This document shows positions 1-10,167 of a stretch of DNA of 64,000 nucleotides, one piece after another. The DNA is taken from the NCBI GenBank assembly GCA_973895155.1, contig OZ316892.1, forward strand, positions 27,342,001 through 27,406,000, in the 5' to 3' direction. This DNA comes from Marsupella aquatica. Lineage: Eukaryota; Marchantiophyta. How positions within the stretch are numbered: position 1 is the first letter of the stretch; every line of letters begins with the position of its first letter. Position numbers and translations under genes: made by a program. The notes beneath the pieces are model-generated. The model was given only the letters and a program-made list of their open reading frames with translations, did not search any database and was not told the DNA's origin.

Positions 1-746
1 CAGGCTCAGCCTCTACAAATGGCTCCTCACCCTCCCAAGCATCCACCCGTGTTAGAGGAACATACTCTGTGCTTGTCTGAACAGTACCAACGTCTCCAGT
101 ACGTGGTTGTTCAAATGCACTATGTCTATCTAAATGAAACTCTAGCTTTGAGCCTTCTACCCTACGATTTATGGGCTGCTTATGACACACTACCCTCCAA
201 CCTGGGTTCTCTTCCACATCCAAGAAGAAGGCCTGCTCCACCTGACTGGGATACACAAAAGGCTGCTCCCATTCGAGCAACTTGGACTTGAAATTGGCAA
301 GCAGAAAGCCATCCCGGTCTCTTTTCATACTGGCCCTGTTACCACGCCACACTTGTCTTACCCATTCACCCTTCATCAAAATTACAGGAGTGGATGTGGC
401 TCCATAGTCAAGAAGCCAGATATCACTTAGTTCTCCTACATACCCCATCTGCAACACTCCACTACTTTCATCAGGGCTCTCATGCTGAAATACACAAATG
501 AGCCCACAATCATATGTTACCCTGGAAGAAGTTGTTTCATCTCTCACTCTATAGTGATTGCCATATGCTGCCATCCGTTTGTAAGACTTTACCAGCAACC
601 GTGGAGGATTGGAGAGGAGATAGACATCTGCATCCATATTAGGATGGCTTGCATGATGCTCTCGAACTGTGCATCTCAGCCATTCTGACATGCATGGGAA
701 TGTGGTAGACGTGCTTGATTGAATAGCCTTCTGTGCCTCATACTCC

Positions 747-875
747 CTACACATATAAGTGCATGGATTTAGCAATCAGAGTACACATTCTATACATATC
801 TGCAATTTAGAAACCAAGGGCAGCAAAGAAAATTGAAAACAAGTTACATACAGGGAGACCAAAGTAGGTACTCAC
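747..875 (-). other. Inferred intron 2 of the TNP2-like transposase
   Basis: Donor GTGAGT at 875-870 and acceptor TGTAG ending at 747. Splicing joins the end of DUF4218 to the exon carrying DUF4216; the split codon resolves to Glu. Confidence 0.7.
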
Positions 876-1783
876 TCCAGCCAGGGTTGCATTGCATCAG
901 TGTTTTCCAGAACGTACTGATGAGCCAAGTCTCTAATTTCGATGGTCAGCTTCACTGTGGTTGCAGCACCTTGTAGGACTTCCCCAGACACCCCTTCTTC
1001 TTCATCAGAATTCCATACTCGCCTTGTCACATGCTCGTAATCTGCTAGGTACTCTGTGATGTAGCCCAGAGTTTCATCTTTTATATAACCCCGAGCCATA
1101 CTTGCCTCTGGCCTATAGTAAGATCTCACATGACCCTTCATCAACTTCATGTACCGCTCCAGGGGGTACAACCAGCGTGCTGTCACCGGCCCGTACTGGT
1201 CTATTTCTTCCACAACATGGATGAGCAGATGAGTCATTACATCAAAGAATGCAGGCGGGAAATATATTTCAAGATCACACAACAATAGTGCCACATCTTT
1301 CTTCAATTGGGGAAACTGTGCAGCATCCCACACCTTCACACAAACTCTGCGGAACACATCACTTAGACGCAGTATAACTTTACGCACAGGCTCTTGCATG
1401 AGGCCCCTCAGGCACAATGGCAGGACTTGTTGCATCATGACATGGTAGTCATGGGTTTTCATACTACCAAATTGGAATTTGTTATCCTTCACATGCCTCT
1501 TGAATGCACTAGCATAATCTGTGGGAGCTCGGAGTGAACTCAGCCTTGATAAAAAGGTCTGCCACTCTGTGTCTGTGCAACAATATGGTGCTTGGTACTT
1601 CAAAAACACGTTTGCCCTGCTCTGGTGTGATGTAAGCCAAAGGTGGGGTCGAATTCCCCTGTCCTTTAGATCCATACATACAGAGCCCGTGTCCTTTTCT
1701 CCACTCAAAAATCGGAGTAGACTCTCGCATATGTTCTTCTCTATGTGCATAACATCAATATTATGTTTGTTTGGATCAAACTC

Positions 1784-1909
1784 CTGCAACTCCGAAACAT
1801 CAAGCAGTGAGCAAATCTCAATCTTCATAATACATACATACTACTTCATACAATCTAACAACTAAATTGACTGAATCACATATATGGGTTGTTGGGGAGA
1901 GGAGCTTAC
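1784..1909 (-). other. Inferred intron 1 of the TNP2-like transposase
   Basis: Donor GTAAGC at 1909-1904 and acceptor TTGCAG ending at 1784. Removal joins LEYWR to EFDPNKHNIDVMH, the spacing expected in TNP2 proteins; unspliced, the frame stops at 1864-1862. Confidence 0.7.
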
Positions 1910-3727
1910 TCGCCAATACTCCAGCTGCAAGTCCAAAATGGACTGTCGTTTCACACCATACAACCTTGCAGGATCCCGTACTCCATCCTCTGCTCCTCCA
2001 TCTGCATCATATTGTGCCTTGGCAGCCCCCCAAGAACTTATTTGCTCCTTCTTCACTCGAGGTGGGGGACTGCGGAGCTCCGTGCGCTTGTTAAAATGTG
2101 CTATAAGATTGGGTCTACGTCTGTAAGGGTGATCAGAGGGCAGAAATCGACGGTGACCAAGGTATTTGATACACTTCAAGGACTTTGAATAGTCACTTGT
2201 CACATGGGGGCCACGTCTTGTGCAAGCTAAATATCCTTTCCCAACCTGGCCTGCAATCATGCTATGGGCAGGGTAATCTGCAATAGTCAACATTACAATA
2301 GCTCTAAGCAAGAATGGATTGGCTTCACCAATCCTCTGTAGCATATCATATGTGAGCACTCCAGTGTACCACAGCTTTCTCAGTTCCTCTACTAGAGGAG
2401 CGAGATACACATCTATATTGGCTGCAACAGCACTGTCTGGCCCTGGAATCAACAATGCCAACATTACAAAGAACCGCTTTGTAGTCAACCATGGGGGAAT
2501 GTTGTAATTCAAAAAGGTTACAGGCCAACAAGAGTACGCATTGTTCTTCTCGCCAAATGGGTTCACCCCATCCAATGATAGCCCAAGCCTAACATTCCTT
2601 CTCTCCCTAGCAAACTTAGGATACGCATCATCAATCAACTTCCATTGCTTTGAATCTCCAGCATGGCGTTGTAGCCCATCTCAACTTTTGTTCTTAGTTG
2701 TCCATGTCATCAACTCTGATATGGCACGGCTCCTGAACATTCTCTGCAGTCTGGAAATTATAGGAAAGTGACGGAGCACTTTTGCAGGTTGCTTGGACTT
2801 CCCATTATTCCGGTACCTGTGCTTCCCACATGTAGGGCATGTCAACTTCTTCTCATGTTCGTTTCTGAAAAGAACATGCCCATCAGGACAGACATGGATT
2901 GACTCATAGTTCAGCCCAAGTTTTGATATCAGTCTCTTTGCCTCGTACATGTTTTTTGGCACTAGATTACCTCCTGGCAGCACTGTTTTCTGCAAGAAGG
3001 CCAGAACCTCGGACACAAAGATGTTTGGCACATTGTGGTTCCCACAAATATTCAGAAACATTAGCACAAATGCTAATTTGGAACAATTGCTTCCTGGGAA
3101 CAGCGGATTGAAGGCCTCCTGAACTTCGGTTGGGGAGCCAAACATGGTGTCCACTCCAGCTGCAGCCTGTTGCCCAATCTCGAACTCATCTGAAGACTCG
3201 TGGTCATCACCCGGTGCAGTCTCAAACTCTTCTGCATCTTCCATGTCCGCCCGCATTGCATCCATGTCCTGGAAAATATAATGCACCATTTGCTGAACAT
3301 TGATCCCTTTGTCTGCAGGCTGCTGAAGGACTTCGGACCCACCCAGTTGAATCATCACATCTGCCAACCCACCAGTGAAGAACTGGTCTCGCCTTGCACT
3401 ATTTGCATTCTCAAAGTCAGCCCTCCATTCCTCATCCGAAGAATCAGCCTCATTCGGATCGTTTGTAACACGCCAACGAGGGTGTCTCCCATGAATTGCC
3501 AAGTGCCCATGAATCTGCCTCAAGACTCTGGTGTGGGAGCCATTGCATTGAGTGCAAGGACATCTCATTCGTGAACTTGGACCTGACCGTGCCACTTTGG
3601 CCTGTTCCCGATTCCAGAGCTTCTGGTCGTGTTGGGAAACCCTCATTGGATGATGTAGAGGCAACCTGGCAGATGTTGGATGGGTCCAAGGGGGAGGGTG
3701 ACCTATGGACACTCTTCTAGACTCCAT

Positions 3728-4116
3728 CTTAGAGTTCAGAACATAGGCACTCAGATTTAATTGTCATTTCATTATGAAAGTGGAAAATACATTTCTTGTA
3801 TAGCTGTGTTCCGATGTTCACACAATCTACCAAAACATATGACATGATACAGTGTAATAAATCATGCATAGACTTTCTACAACCACCAAAAAACAAACAA
3901 GAAAGGTTCCTGAATTGTGTACCTATTCTCAGGTTACACTGTAACAAAATTCCTAACTGTCTCAGGGTGTCACCTCCTTCGCTGTCCTCACTTATACTGC
4001 CTCAGTCTGCAATGGCCAACCAAGCACGTACATCCATGACCATATCAGAGTCCAATCACCTATAGTCATAGACAAACATGCTTGGCGTGAGAGCAGTATG
4101 AGATCTCCTCACGTTA
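3728..4116. other. Spacer between F-box and transposase frames
   Basis: No recognisable gene. It could hold the promoter or an upstream non-coding exon of the transposase. Only short chance frames are seen. Confidence 0.4.
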
Positions 4117-4719
4117 TTACCAGAGTTCATCTGGATACCCACCCTGTTCTCGATGGTAGTCACACCTGAGGTACACTGGCATGTACATCAGGTCATCAAG
4201 GAGTATGCCCTGGGCATACCAGGGTGGGGTTCGATCTGTGCCTACAAGAAGTGGTTGTAATGCCCTCCACTGAGGGGAGCTAGCTACCAAGTCCCTCCAT
4301 TGTGTGCTAATTAGTCTATATTTGCAAATATCTTGTGCGTTTGACCACATAAGAATTCTGGGCCACACATCCGACAACATTATATCATCTGGCAAACCAG
4401 GCAACAAGGAAGTCCCCACAACATTATGCTCTTCTATTTCATCTGCTGAAAAATAAGATTCATCGTCTCTTGCATCCTCAGGCGGTGCCAAAATATGTTT
4501 CAACACCAACCCATGCAGGAGAGTCCAAACAGTGGCCAGCCATGTGGCAACCCACAGGAGGAGCCTACATAGCGCCGGGTGATGTAGGAAAGGCAACATA
4601 CCCATCAAAGTTTGCCGCCAAGATTTGAGCCCACCCCCAGTAAGTTTACAGTGACACCCCCAGGCAGCAAGAAACAACAATCCGCCAACAGTAAAATAAG
4701 TCCAACTGCGACCAACCAT
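4117..4719 (-). CDS. F-box-like protein with N-terminal hydrophobic segments
   Basis: A 200-residue frame. Residues 106-143 (LPGLPDDIMLSDVWPRI ... KYRLISTQWRDLV) fit an F-box: LPDD start, ICKYRLISTQWRDLV core, then a Trp-rich end. F-box proteins normally bind SKP1 and bring substrates to SCF ubiquitin ligases. No kelch, LRR or other substrate domain follows, and the protein ends 57 residues after the box. The first 80 residues have two hydrophobic stretches (about 10-25 and 48-75) that could be membrane segments; this is unusual for the family. The frame is intact, in the same orientation as the transposase and 389 bp upstream of it, with the BRCT frame 91 bp further upstream. An accessory gene of the transposon is inferred; a stand-alone host gene is the alternative. 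Confidence 0.55.
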   Translation of the reverse strand: MVGRSWTYFTVGGLLFLAAWGCHCKLTGGGLKSWRQTLMGMLPFLHHPALCRLLLWVATWLATVWTLLHGLVLKHILAPPEDARDDESYFSADEIEEHNVVGTSLLPGLPDDIMLSDVWPRILMWSNAQDICKYRLISTQWRDLVASSPQWRALQPLLVGTDRTPPWYAQGILLDDLMYMPVYLRCDYHREQGGYPDELW

Positions 4720-4810
4720 AACAAGCTACGTTAGTTCAAATATCACATTTATTTAAAAGATGTGATTTGTACAAAAAGCTTGTCTCAAAACTGATGCTAC
4801 TATGTACTCC

Positions 4811-5689
4811 TCACTCTGATTCAGAATCGCTAATAACCCCTTCCTCACTTGTTGTCACATAGTTTTCACTGTGAGGATCCTGACCCTTCCGTGGCCAGGC
4901 CTCAAAAAGATCATAGTCCATTGGGTTTTGACGCTTCCCAGCTGCTACTGATTCCACAAGCCAAGCATATGAAACCACAAACACATTATGGGACATGACA
5001 TAAAAGCGAATGTCACCTTTCCCAAACTTGCGGCAGGCTTTGGGATATGACTTAGTAATGACATGAGTGGTGTCCTCTGTTATATTCTCCTCCACTATCC
5101 CACCTAGGTCAAGCACTGTGGACTTGTACACTTTGCACTTAACCTCTCCAATTCCCGCCTCCACAAAAACCATGCTCAGCCCTTTCAAAATGGGGGTTGG
5201 TTGCTTCATCTCCTCAGCCAACATACTCTTCAGCCTTCTTGAGCTTTGTCCTGTGTTGAGTACAGGTCCATATTGGACATCAGCAAGCCATGCCTTTGCT
5301 TCCCAGACTTCTTGTTCAGCCCAAGCTGATGCAGTAGCTTCTTCATCCTCCCACAATTCATATTGCTCAGTATCCTGTACAATCTGATGTGCTATGGAAT
5401 CTGTGATCCAAGAGGCCTCAACTACTTTTAGGCCTCGCTCAATAATTGCAGAATTCATGTAGGACCATGACCACTTCTTTATCACTGATAGCCATGTCCC
5501 TGCAACAACATGTGTAGTCTCTGGAGTGATGTCCTGAAGTACAGTGCCATGGAGCTCAGAGAATCGTTTCTGTACAGTTGGCCAATGCACTTTGGTCAAC
5601 CCATGCTGGCCATGGACCAAAATGGCTCTGACCCCTGTAAACACTGCTGGGTGGTCAAACTTCCTACGTTTCCCAGGCTCCATGTACAC
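4811..5689 (-). CDS. Two-BRCT-domain protein
   Basis: A 292-residue intact frame with two BRCT repeats. The first spans about residues 14-105 (VFTGVRAILVHGQ, ITPETTHVVAG, the signature Trp in VVEASWITDSI). The second spans about 165-260 (LKGLSMVFVEAG, ITEDTTHVITK, Trp in VVSYAWLVESVAAGK). BRCT repeats bind phosphopeptides or each other, mostly in DNA repair and checkpoint proteins. The acidic Ser-rich tail (GVISDSESE) resembles a casein kinase 2 target. No polymerase, ligase or RING domain is attached, so this is a BRCT-only protein. It lies between the F-box and PHD frames in the same orientation. A role with the transposon (end joining after excision, or chromatin binding) is inference from context. 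Confidence 0.7.
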   Translation of the reverse strand: MYMEPGKRRKFDHPAVFTGVRAILVHGQHGLTKVHWPTVQKRFSELHGTVLQDITPETTHVVAGTWLSVIKKWSWSYMNSAIIERGLKVVEASWITDSIAHQIVQDTEQYELWEDEEATASAWAEQEVWEAKAWLADVQYGPVLNTGQSSRRLKSMLAEEMKQPTPILKGLSMVFVEAGIGEVKCKVYKSTVLDLGGIVEENITEDTTHVITKSYPKACRKFGKGDIRFYVMSHNVFVVSYAWLVESVAAGKRQNPMDYDLFEAWPRKGQDPHSENYVTTSEEGVISDSESE

Positions 5690-6267
5690 ACACCCTATGT
5701 GATGAGAGTGAATATTGGAAGAATGGGTTCACTTGCCAATAGAAGGACACCAAAATTCCTGCTTTTTAAGTTGATCCGGTCCACTGTTGCTCAAGTCCAA
5801 TTTTGATAGGTACAGGGGATATGTGAACAATAAGTACTAGACCTGCACCAATGTAGGACATTGTTTGAGTATATACTAGGAATTCCATATCAAAGGTGAA
5901 ATGAAGTGCAACCAACTTGTCATGGCCGCACATACATATTTTTTTGTAAAGGAGGATACATTCAATGACAAACTTATAGGGCAATTTGATTAATTGCATG
6001 CCTGATGCTTACAACTTTGAAGTCCTGTTTTAATTTAGCAGTCTGATGAGAGTGTTTGTGAAAATGACCACTCAGTCTAAATACTTCCAAGAAGGCTTGT
6101 AAGGATAAGTTTTTATAGGCATGTACCCAGCCAATAACGCCAGGGCACAGGATAAGTGCTCCCTGTATAAACTCGCCTACCCAAGTCCTGTTCAAAATTG
6201 GAATCTCTGCAATCTCCAAAAATAGCACATCCACATTAGGTGCCCTATGCATGTACAATGTTCAGCT
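5690..6267. other. Spacer between BRCT and PHD frames
   Basis: No clear gene. A minus-strand frame at 6258-5974 contains IPILNRTWVGEFIQGAL, which faintly resembles the end of a BRCT repeat; too weak to call. Confidence 0.3.
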
Positions 6268-6948
6268 TCACAGCCAAGATATGTGATCTCTCACAGGAGT
6301 GCGCGAGGTAGGATCAATGGCATGGCGATGACAATAAAATATCCATCGATCAACACCATGTGCAGAGTGATCATAGATTTCTCTGTCACAAGCATAACCC
6401 TGTGCTTGACAATCTTTCAAGCAATGATAGTGCCACATAGTGGGACACCTAGCACAGTGGACTATGTCAGCCCAGTACTCATCATCATGCTCACAACATG
6501 CCTTGCACCTATGAAGTGGGCAAGCTATGGCATGAGCAGGCAAACACTCAAAACAGAAAAACCTCACACAAAAATGGTCTGGATATTTCCTAACATCCGG
6601 TGCAGCATCAATAGAGCCCTCATAGGACCCCAACTTCCCACACTGTGCACACTTAGCCTGCTTCTCCAAACAATCAGTGCACATCCAGTCTCCCTGGTGT
6701 GTTGACGGGAGGCCCACCCCTGGACAGTTGTTTTCTGCAGCAAGGTCAGACTCCGGGTTGAGGTGGAAATGCCTCATGCAAGGGCCCTCACAGATGACCA
6801 AGCTCCCACCATCATCACAAATGGCACAACAATGAGCTGCCTTCTGGAAAATCTGACTTGCAGAGAAGTTAGTAACATGTGGCCCAGGTACACCTGTGTT
6901 GCTCACCTCTATCACATGCTTTTTTGCTGGAATTTTGGGGCGTGCCAT
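6268..6948 (-). CDS. EDM2-like PHD/ADD-type zinc finger protein
   Basis: A 226-residue frame from the ATG at 6948, chosen because it begins a hydrophilic N-terminus; the same frame runs to 7041 with a hydrophobic lead of doubtful reality. The whole body is a cysteine/histidine array. Residues 40-93 form a PHD-like finger (CCAICDDGGSLVICEGPCMR ... WMCTDCL), residues 100-150 a second one (CAQCGKLGSYEG ... FFCFECLPAHAIACPLHRC), and 148-177 a third (CCEHDD ... CARCPTMWHYHCL). The order, spacing and closing motif (WIFYCHRHAID ... TPVRDHI) match the central module of EDM2, the plant regulator of heterochromatin in transposon-containing introns. The EDM2 methyltransferase-like C-terminus is absent. 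It is the most upstream of four same-strand frames ending in the transposase. Capture of a chromatin-reader module by the element is inferred. Confidence 0.7.
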   Translation of the reverse strand: MARPKIPAKKHVIEVSNTGVPGPHVTNFSASQIFQKAAHCCAICDDGGSLVICEGPCMRHFHLNPESDLAAENNCPGVGLPSTHQGDWMCTDCLEKQAKCAQCGKLGSYEGSIDAAPDVRKYPDHFCVRFFCFECLPAHAIACPLHRCKACCEHDDEYWADIVHCARCPTMWHYHCLKDCQAQGYACDREIYDHSAHGVDRWIFYCHRHAIDPTSRTPVRDHISWL

Positions 6949-8378
6949 ACCTACGCATGAGACAGACAGTACAATTAAGTAGACGGTACAGGCAATACAT
7001 TTTGGCAGACTGTACAGACAATGTATTTTAGCAGACTTCACATAAAGTAAAATTTAGCATTTAAGGTACAAAGGCATTAACTACTGCAATGAATTGCAAT
7101 GCCCACACAAGGATGCAGAGCAAACATACTTTTGGTTTGTTGAGCCCACACACAAAACTGAACCCCTAGTACAATTGCTCCACCAACACCTCAAATTCGT
7201 GGATGTGATTCACCAAAAAAGATCTGCAACAACATTTCATGCATTTGAATCACATACAATAGTCATCACATGAAAAATAGGCATTTTTCCAACAAGATTG
7301 GGATCAAGCAGTGTGATGAGGGTTGTACTTTATACATCCTATATAGGCTATGATAGTGAGACAAATAAGTCATACGTGTAAGGGATGTTTGCAGGTTATC
7401 GCATGGCCCATTAATTTTGTCATAGAATGTTACAATGTTGGCCAAGTTAAAGTAGACATTAAAGCAGTCTTTGAATGGAGAATTTAAAGAGAGCTTGCCT
7501 AATTCTTACATTAGAATATTCCACTTAGTGCAGCCAAAATAGGATAAGTTATATACTCTGGACCCTAAACACTTTACCCAAAATTGCTCATACTTCAAAA
7601 TTTTAAATTAATATCCTCGGTGCTTAAGTCAGAGCATTAAGTGTGAGGTCATTCCACTCTATTGCAAAAAAAGTCAAACCGAGAGACATGATCCCAAAGG
7701 CAAAGCAACCCAATGAAGGGAAGGAAAAGAGGGGAAAGGGCCCCAAGAGAAACAAGCCAAGCGGACCCCAACCAAAAGCCTACGAAGAAACAAGGACCAA
7801 AAAAGGAACCTACAAAGGAGCCACGAAGGCTAACACCCTATTGAGTGGAGAATTGAAAAGCCTGGTAGAGCTTGGAGTAAACCACATAGGAGTCATGACG
7901 CGAAACCTGCCGAGAGACCCTAAAACCAACTGCCTTAGCTCTATGAAGGAGGCAGGGAAGGAGGGTGAAAGCCTGGGCCCGCTGAAGAGCCATGAACACC
8001 GAAACAGCAGCAGCCAGACAAAGATCACCAACGCAAGGGCCCAAGGCCCCACAGACCGAACACCAGGCACCAGAATCCCCACAAAGGCCTCCAGTCGGGA
8101 GGTCACACAGTAAAGGGAGTTGAGCGAAACTCCACGAGGATGGCACCAAGATGAGGCTACAAGTGACAAACCAGACAAAAAAGATCAGAGGCCAAAAAAG
8201 GATGGACACATGTCAGCAAGGGATTAGGGTCGACTGCATGTGCGGCCACCAAACCCGGAGGAGATCAGGGGGCGTGAGGTCACTCTTGGCGAGTGACCTC
8301 CCACCGGCTTGGCCCACCCACCTGCATTAATTACTCTCATCCTGCGGGAAGGCCCTCCAAGCTAGAGGGTGCACACAC
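6949..8378. other. Region without a recognised gene
   Basis: AT-rich to about 7640, then strongly purine-rich on the plus strand (7640-8220). The purine-rich part stays open for 157 codons (7643-8113), but the translation is low-complexity Lys/Arg/Pro/Thr with no known domain. It looks like decayed repeat DNA. The right end of the CACTA element should fall in or near this stretch, but no convincing terminal CACTA/TAGTG inverted repeat was identified. Confidence 0.4.
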
Positions 8379-8722
8379 TGTTGAGCATAGACGACATTTG
8401 CAACGACAAGCCCATGAACCATCCAACGCACAATAGTCGACATAGAGAGATACGTGGTTCACCTCCACATGAGGCTACGTCCAGGGGAACACACAAGAGC
8501 TTTACTGCACTCTAGGCCGACCGGCCATACCAAGCATCCACAACACCAACTCTCCCTATCTCTCAACTAGCTCCGTAATAATGAGCCTAAGTTCCTCCAA
8601 GGTCTGGCATCAGCCCTGGATATATATACAACAGCACTACCGCTAACATTAGCTAAGTCCTAACCCGAGTTAGACTAACTATGGTTAGCTCATGAGTCAC
8701 AAGACTAGAGCAATATCTAACA
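8379..8722 (-). repeat. 3' LTR of the non-autonomous element
   Basis: A 344-bp repeat, left copy on the plus strand and 3' LTR in element orientation. It is followed on the plus strand by the complement of the polypurine tract. Confidence 0.85.
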
Positions 8723-9823
8723 AACTCCCCCTTAACTCTTGTCTTGGGGACTGGACTAAATGCTATTATATGGAATCCTCAGCGGGAAGTTCTAGACAAT
8801 CACCAAACCAGGCCGGCCGGAGGAGGGTGTAAGGGAGGGGTCGAGAGGCGCTGGCAGCCTGATGCAGGGCGGGGCCGACGGGGGGTTCGTGAGGGCAGAG
8901 AGTCGAGGGCTTAAGGCCGGGGTGCGGGGGCAGCCGGCGTCCCACAAAGGCAGGTAGGGCGAGCGGGGAGGGGATGGCCAGGGCGTGCGTCGGCCGGCGC
9001 TGCGGACCCCGCCTGAAAATCGGGGTGCGGGGGGGGCGCGAAGTGAATACACGGGGCCGGGAGGGGGTGTGAGGTGTGTATACACACACCAAGTGACCCC
9101 CTTTAAATCCAAAAATTAGCCCTAAAGCAAAAAATACCGATTACTCAACCTAACAGCCGCCATTTTAAACAAGAAAACAATGAGTTACCGACGGGATATG
9201 TTGCTGAATCACACCGGCGCCGTCTGCAACTCCAGCACTATAATAACTTCCGCCGCATCGCCTTCACTCCGCGTCAAGTGCCAATCCCGGACTCAAAACA
9301 ACCGCCTTACTGCGATCAATCCATTGAGCCGTAGCACTTCGCGTTTCTTCCACCGAGTCGGATGTCACGAAGAGAACCCCGGTTCAGATGAGAACAAGCT
9401 CCATAGCTTGTGAAAAAACCTGAACGCCTCCTTCACTTGTCATGTCGCACTCGGTAACAACTCGGCAGCAATCCAGCTACCAAAACGACTAGCTCGCTTC
9501 AACCTTCAACTTGAGCTATAATGTGCAATCCACCCCGCACCGCACAACTCACACCATTGAAAAATGCAAACGCTGGTCTCTCCCCCGAAATACCGTCGAA
9601 CACAAATAAACCCTGAACGACGCAAATTTCAATTCCTCCGCACCACGGATACCGATCAACGAGTTCTTACCACCGTTAGAACATCCTCTCACTAACCTAT
9701 CCGCACAGCCACACACATTCAAGTTTCATGCGACGAAACTCTGAATGTGCCATCGACAATGAATGCTGGAAAAACCTATCACGAAAAAACCTCGTCACCT
9801 CCCAGGCATGCTCTAATACCACT

Positions 9824-10167
9824 TGTTGAGCATAGACGACATTCACAAAGACAAGCCCATGAACCATCCAACGCACAATAGTCGACACAGAGAGATACGT
9901 GGTTCACCTCCACATGAGGCTACGTCCATGGGAACACACAAGAGCTTTATTGCACTCTAGGCCGACCGGCCATACCAAGCATCCACAACACAAGCTCTCC
10001 CTATCTCTCAACTAGCTCCGTAACAATGAGCCTAAGTTCCTCCAGGGTCTGGCATCAGCCCTGGATATATACACAACAGCACTACCGCTAACATTAGCTA
10101 AGTCCTAACCCGAGTTAGACTAACTGTGGTTAGCTCATGAGTCACAAGACTAGAGCAATATCTAACA
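9824..10167 (-). repeat. 5' LTR of the non-autonomous element
   Basis: A 344-bp repeat, right copy. The adjacent minus-strand primer binding site lies at about 9822-9811. Confidence 0.85.

Larger units (their letters stand above)
1..3727 (-). pseudogene. CACTA (En/Spm) transposase, TNP2-like, 3'-partial, one nonsense codon
   Basis: Cut-and-paste DNA transposase of the plant tnp2 family. Exon 1 (3727-1910) has the Transpos_assoc-type cysteine motif CPCTQC, a zinc-ribbon-like CPDGHVLFRNEH...CPTCGKHRY, and the tnp2 core with SLDGVNPFG (first catalytic Asp region) and WPVTFLNYNIPPWL. Exon 2 (1783-876) has HNIDVMHIEKN and a full DUF4218 (MKTHDYHVMMQQVLPL, FFDVMTHLLIHVV, YPLERYMKLMKGHVR). Exon 3 (746 to beyond base 1) holds DUF4216 at about 460-150 (DIWLLDYGA, SQVEQAFFLD, PGWRVV). 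Introns 1909-1784 (GTAAGC/TTGCAG) and 875-747 (GTGAGT/TGTAG) are inferred from splice signals and preserve frame. A TGA at 2683-2681 interrupts exon 1 between two well-conserved stretches in the same frame. The start at 3727 is the first ATG; the family usually has more N-terminal sequence, so an upstream exon is possible. The 3' end is outside the window. Confidence 0.85.
8379..10167 (-). mobile_element. Non-autonomous LTR retrotransposon (TRIM/LARD-like)
   Basis: Two direct repeats of 344 bp (8379-8722 and 9824-10167), each beginning TGTTGAG and ending TAACA, flank a 1101-bp interior. Next to the right LTR is the complement of a primer site (TGGTATTAGAGC on the minus strand, one base from the tRNA-iMet site). 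Next to the left LTR is the complement of a polypurine tract (AAGGGGGAGTT), so the element reads on the minus strand. The interior has no gag or pol, hence replication would depend on enzymes supplied by another element. The LTRs differ at about 12 sites (roughly 3.5 percent). Confidence 0.85.

Noticed and set aside
6949-7041. N-terminal extension of the PHD protein
   Set aside because: Hydrophobic 31 residues absent from EDM2-like modules; the inner ATG at 6948 is a better start.
7643-8113. 157-codon plus-strand frame
   Set aside because: Low-complexity purine-driven composition, no domain, and similar purine-rich sequence elsewhere (12190-12365); treated as repeat DNA.
9180-9413. 77-codon plus-strand frame inside the small LTR element
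   Set aside because: Opposite to element orientation, no domain, chance length.
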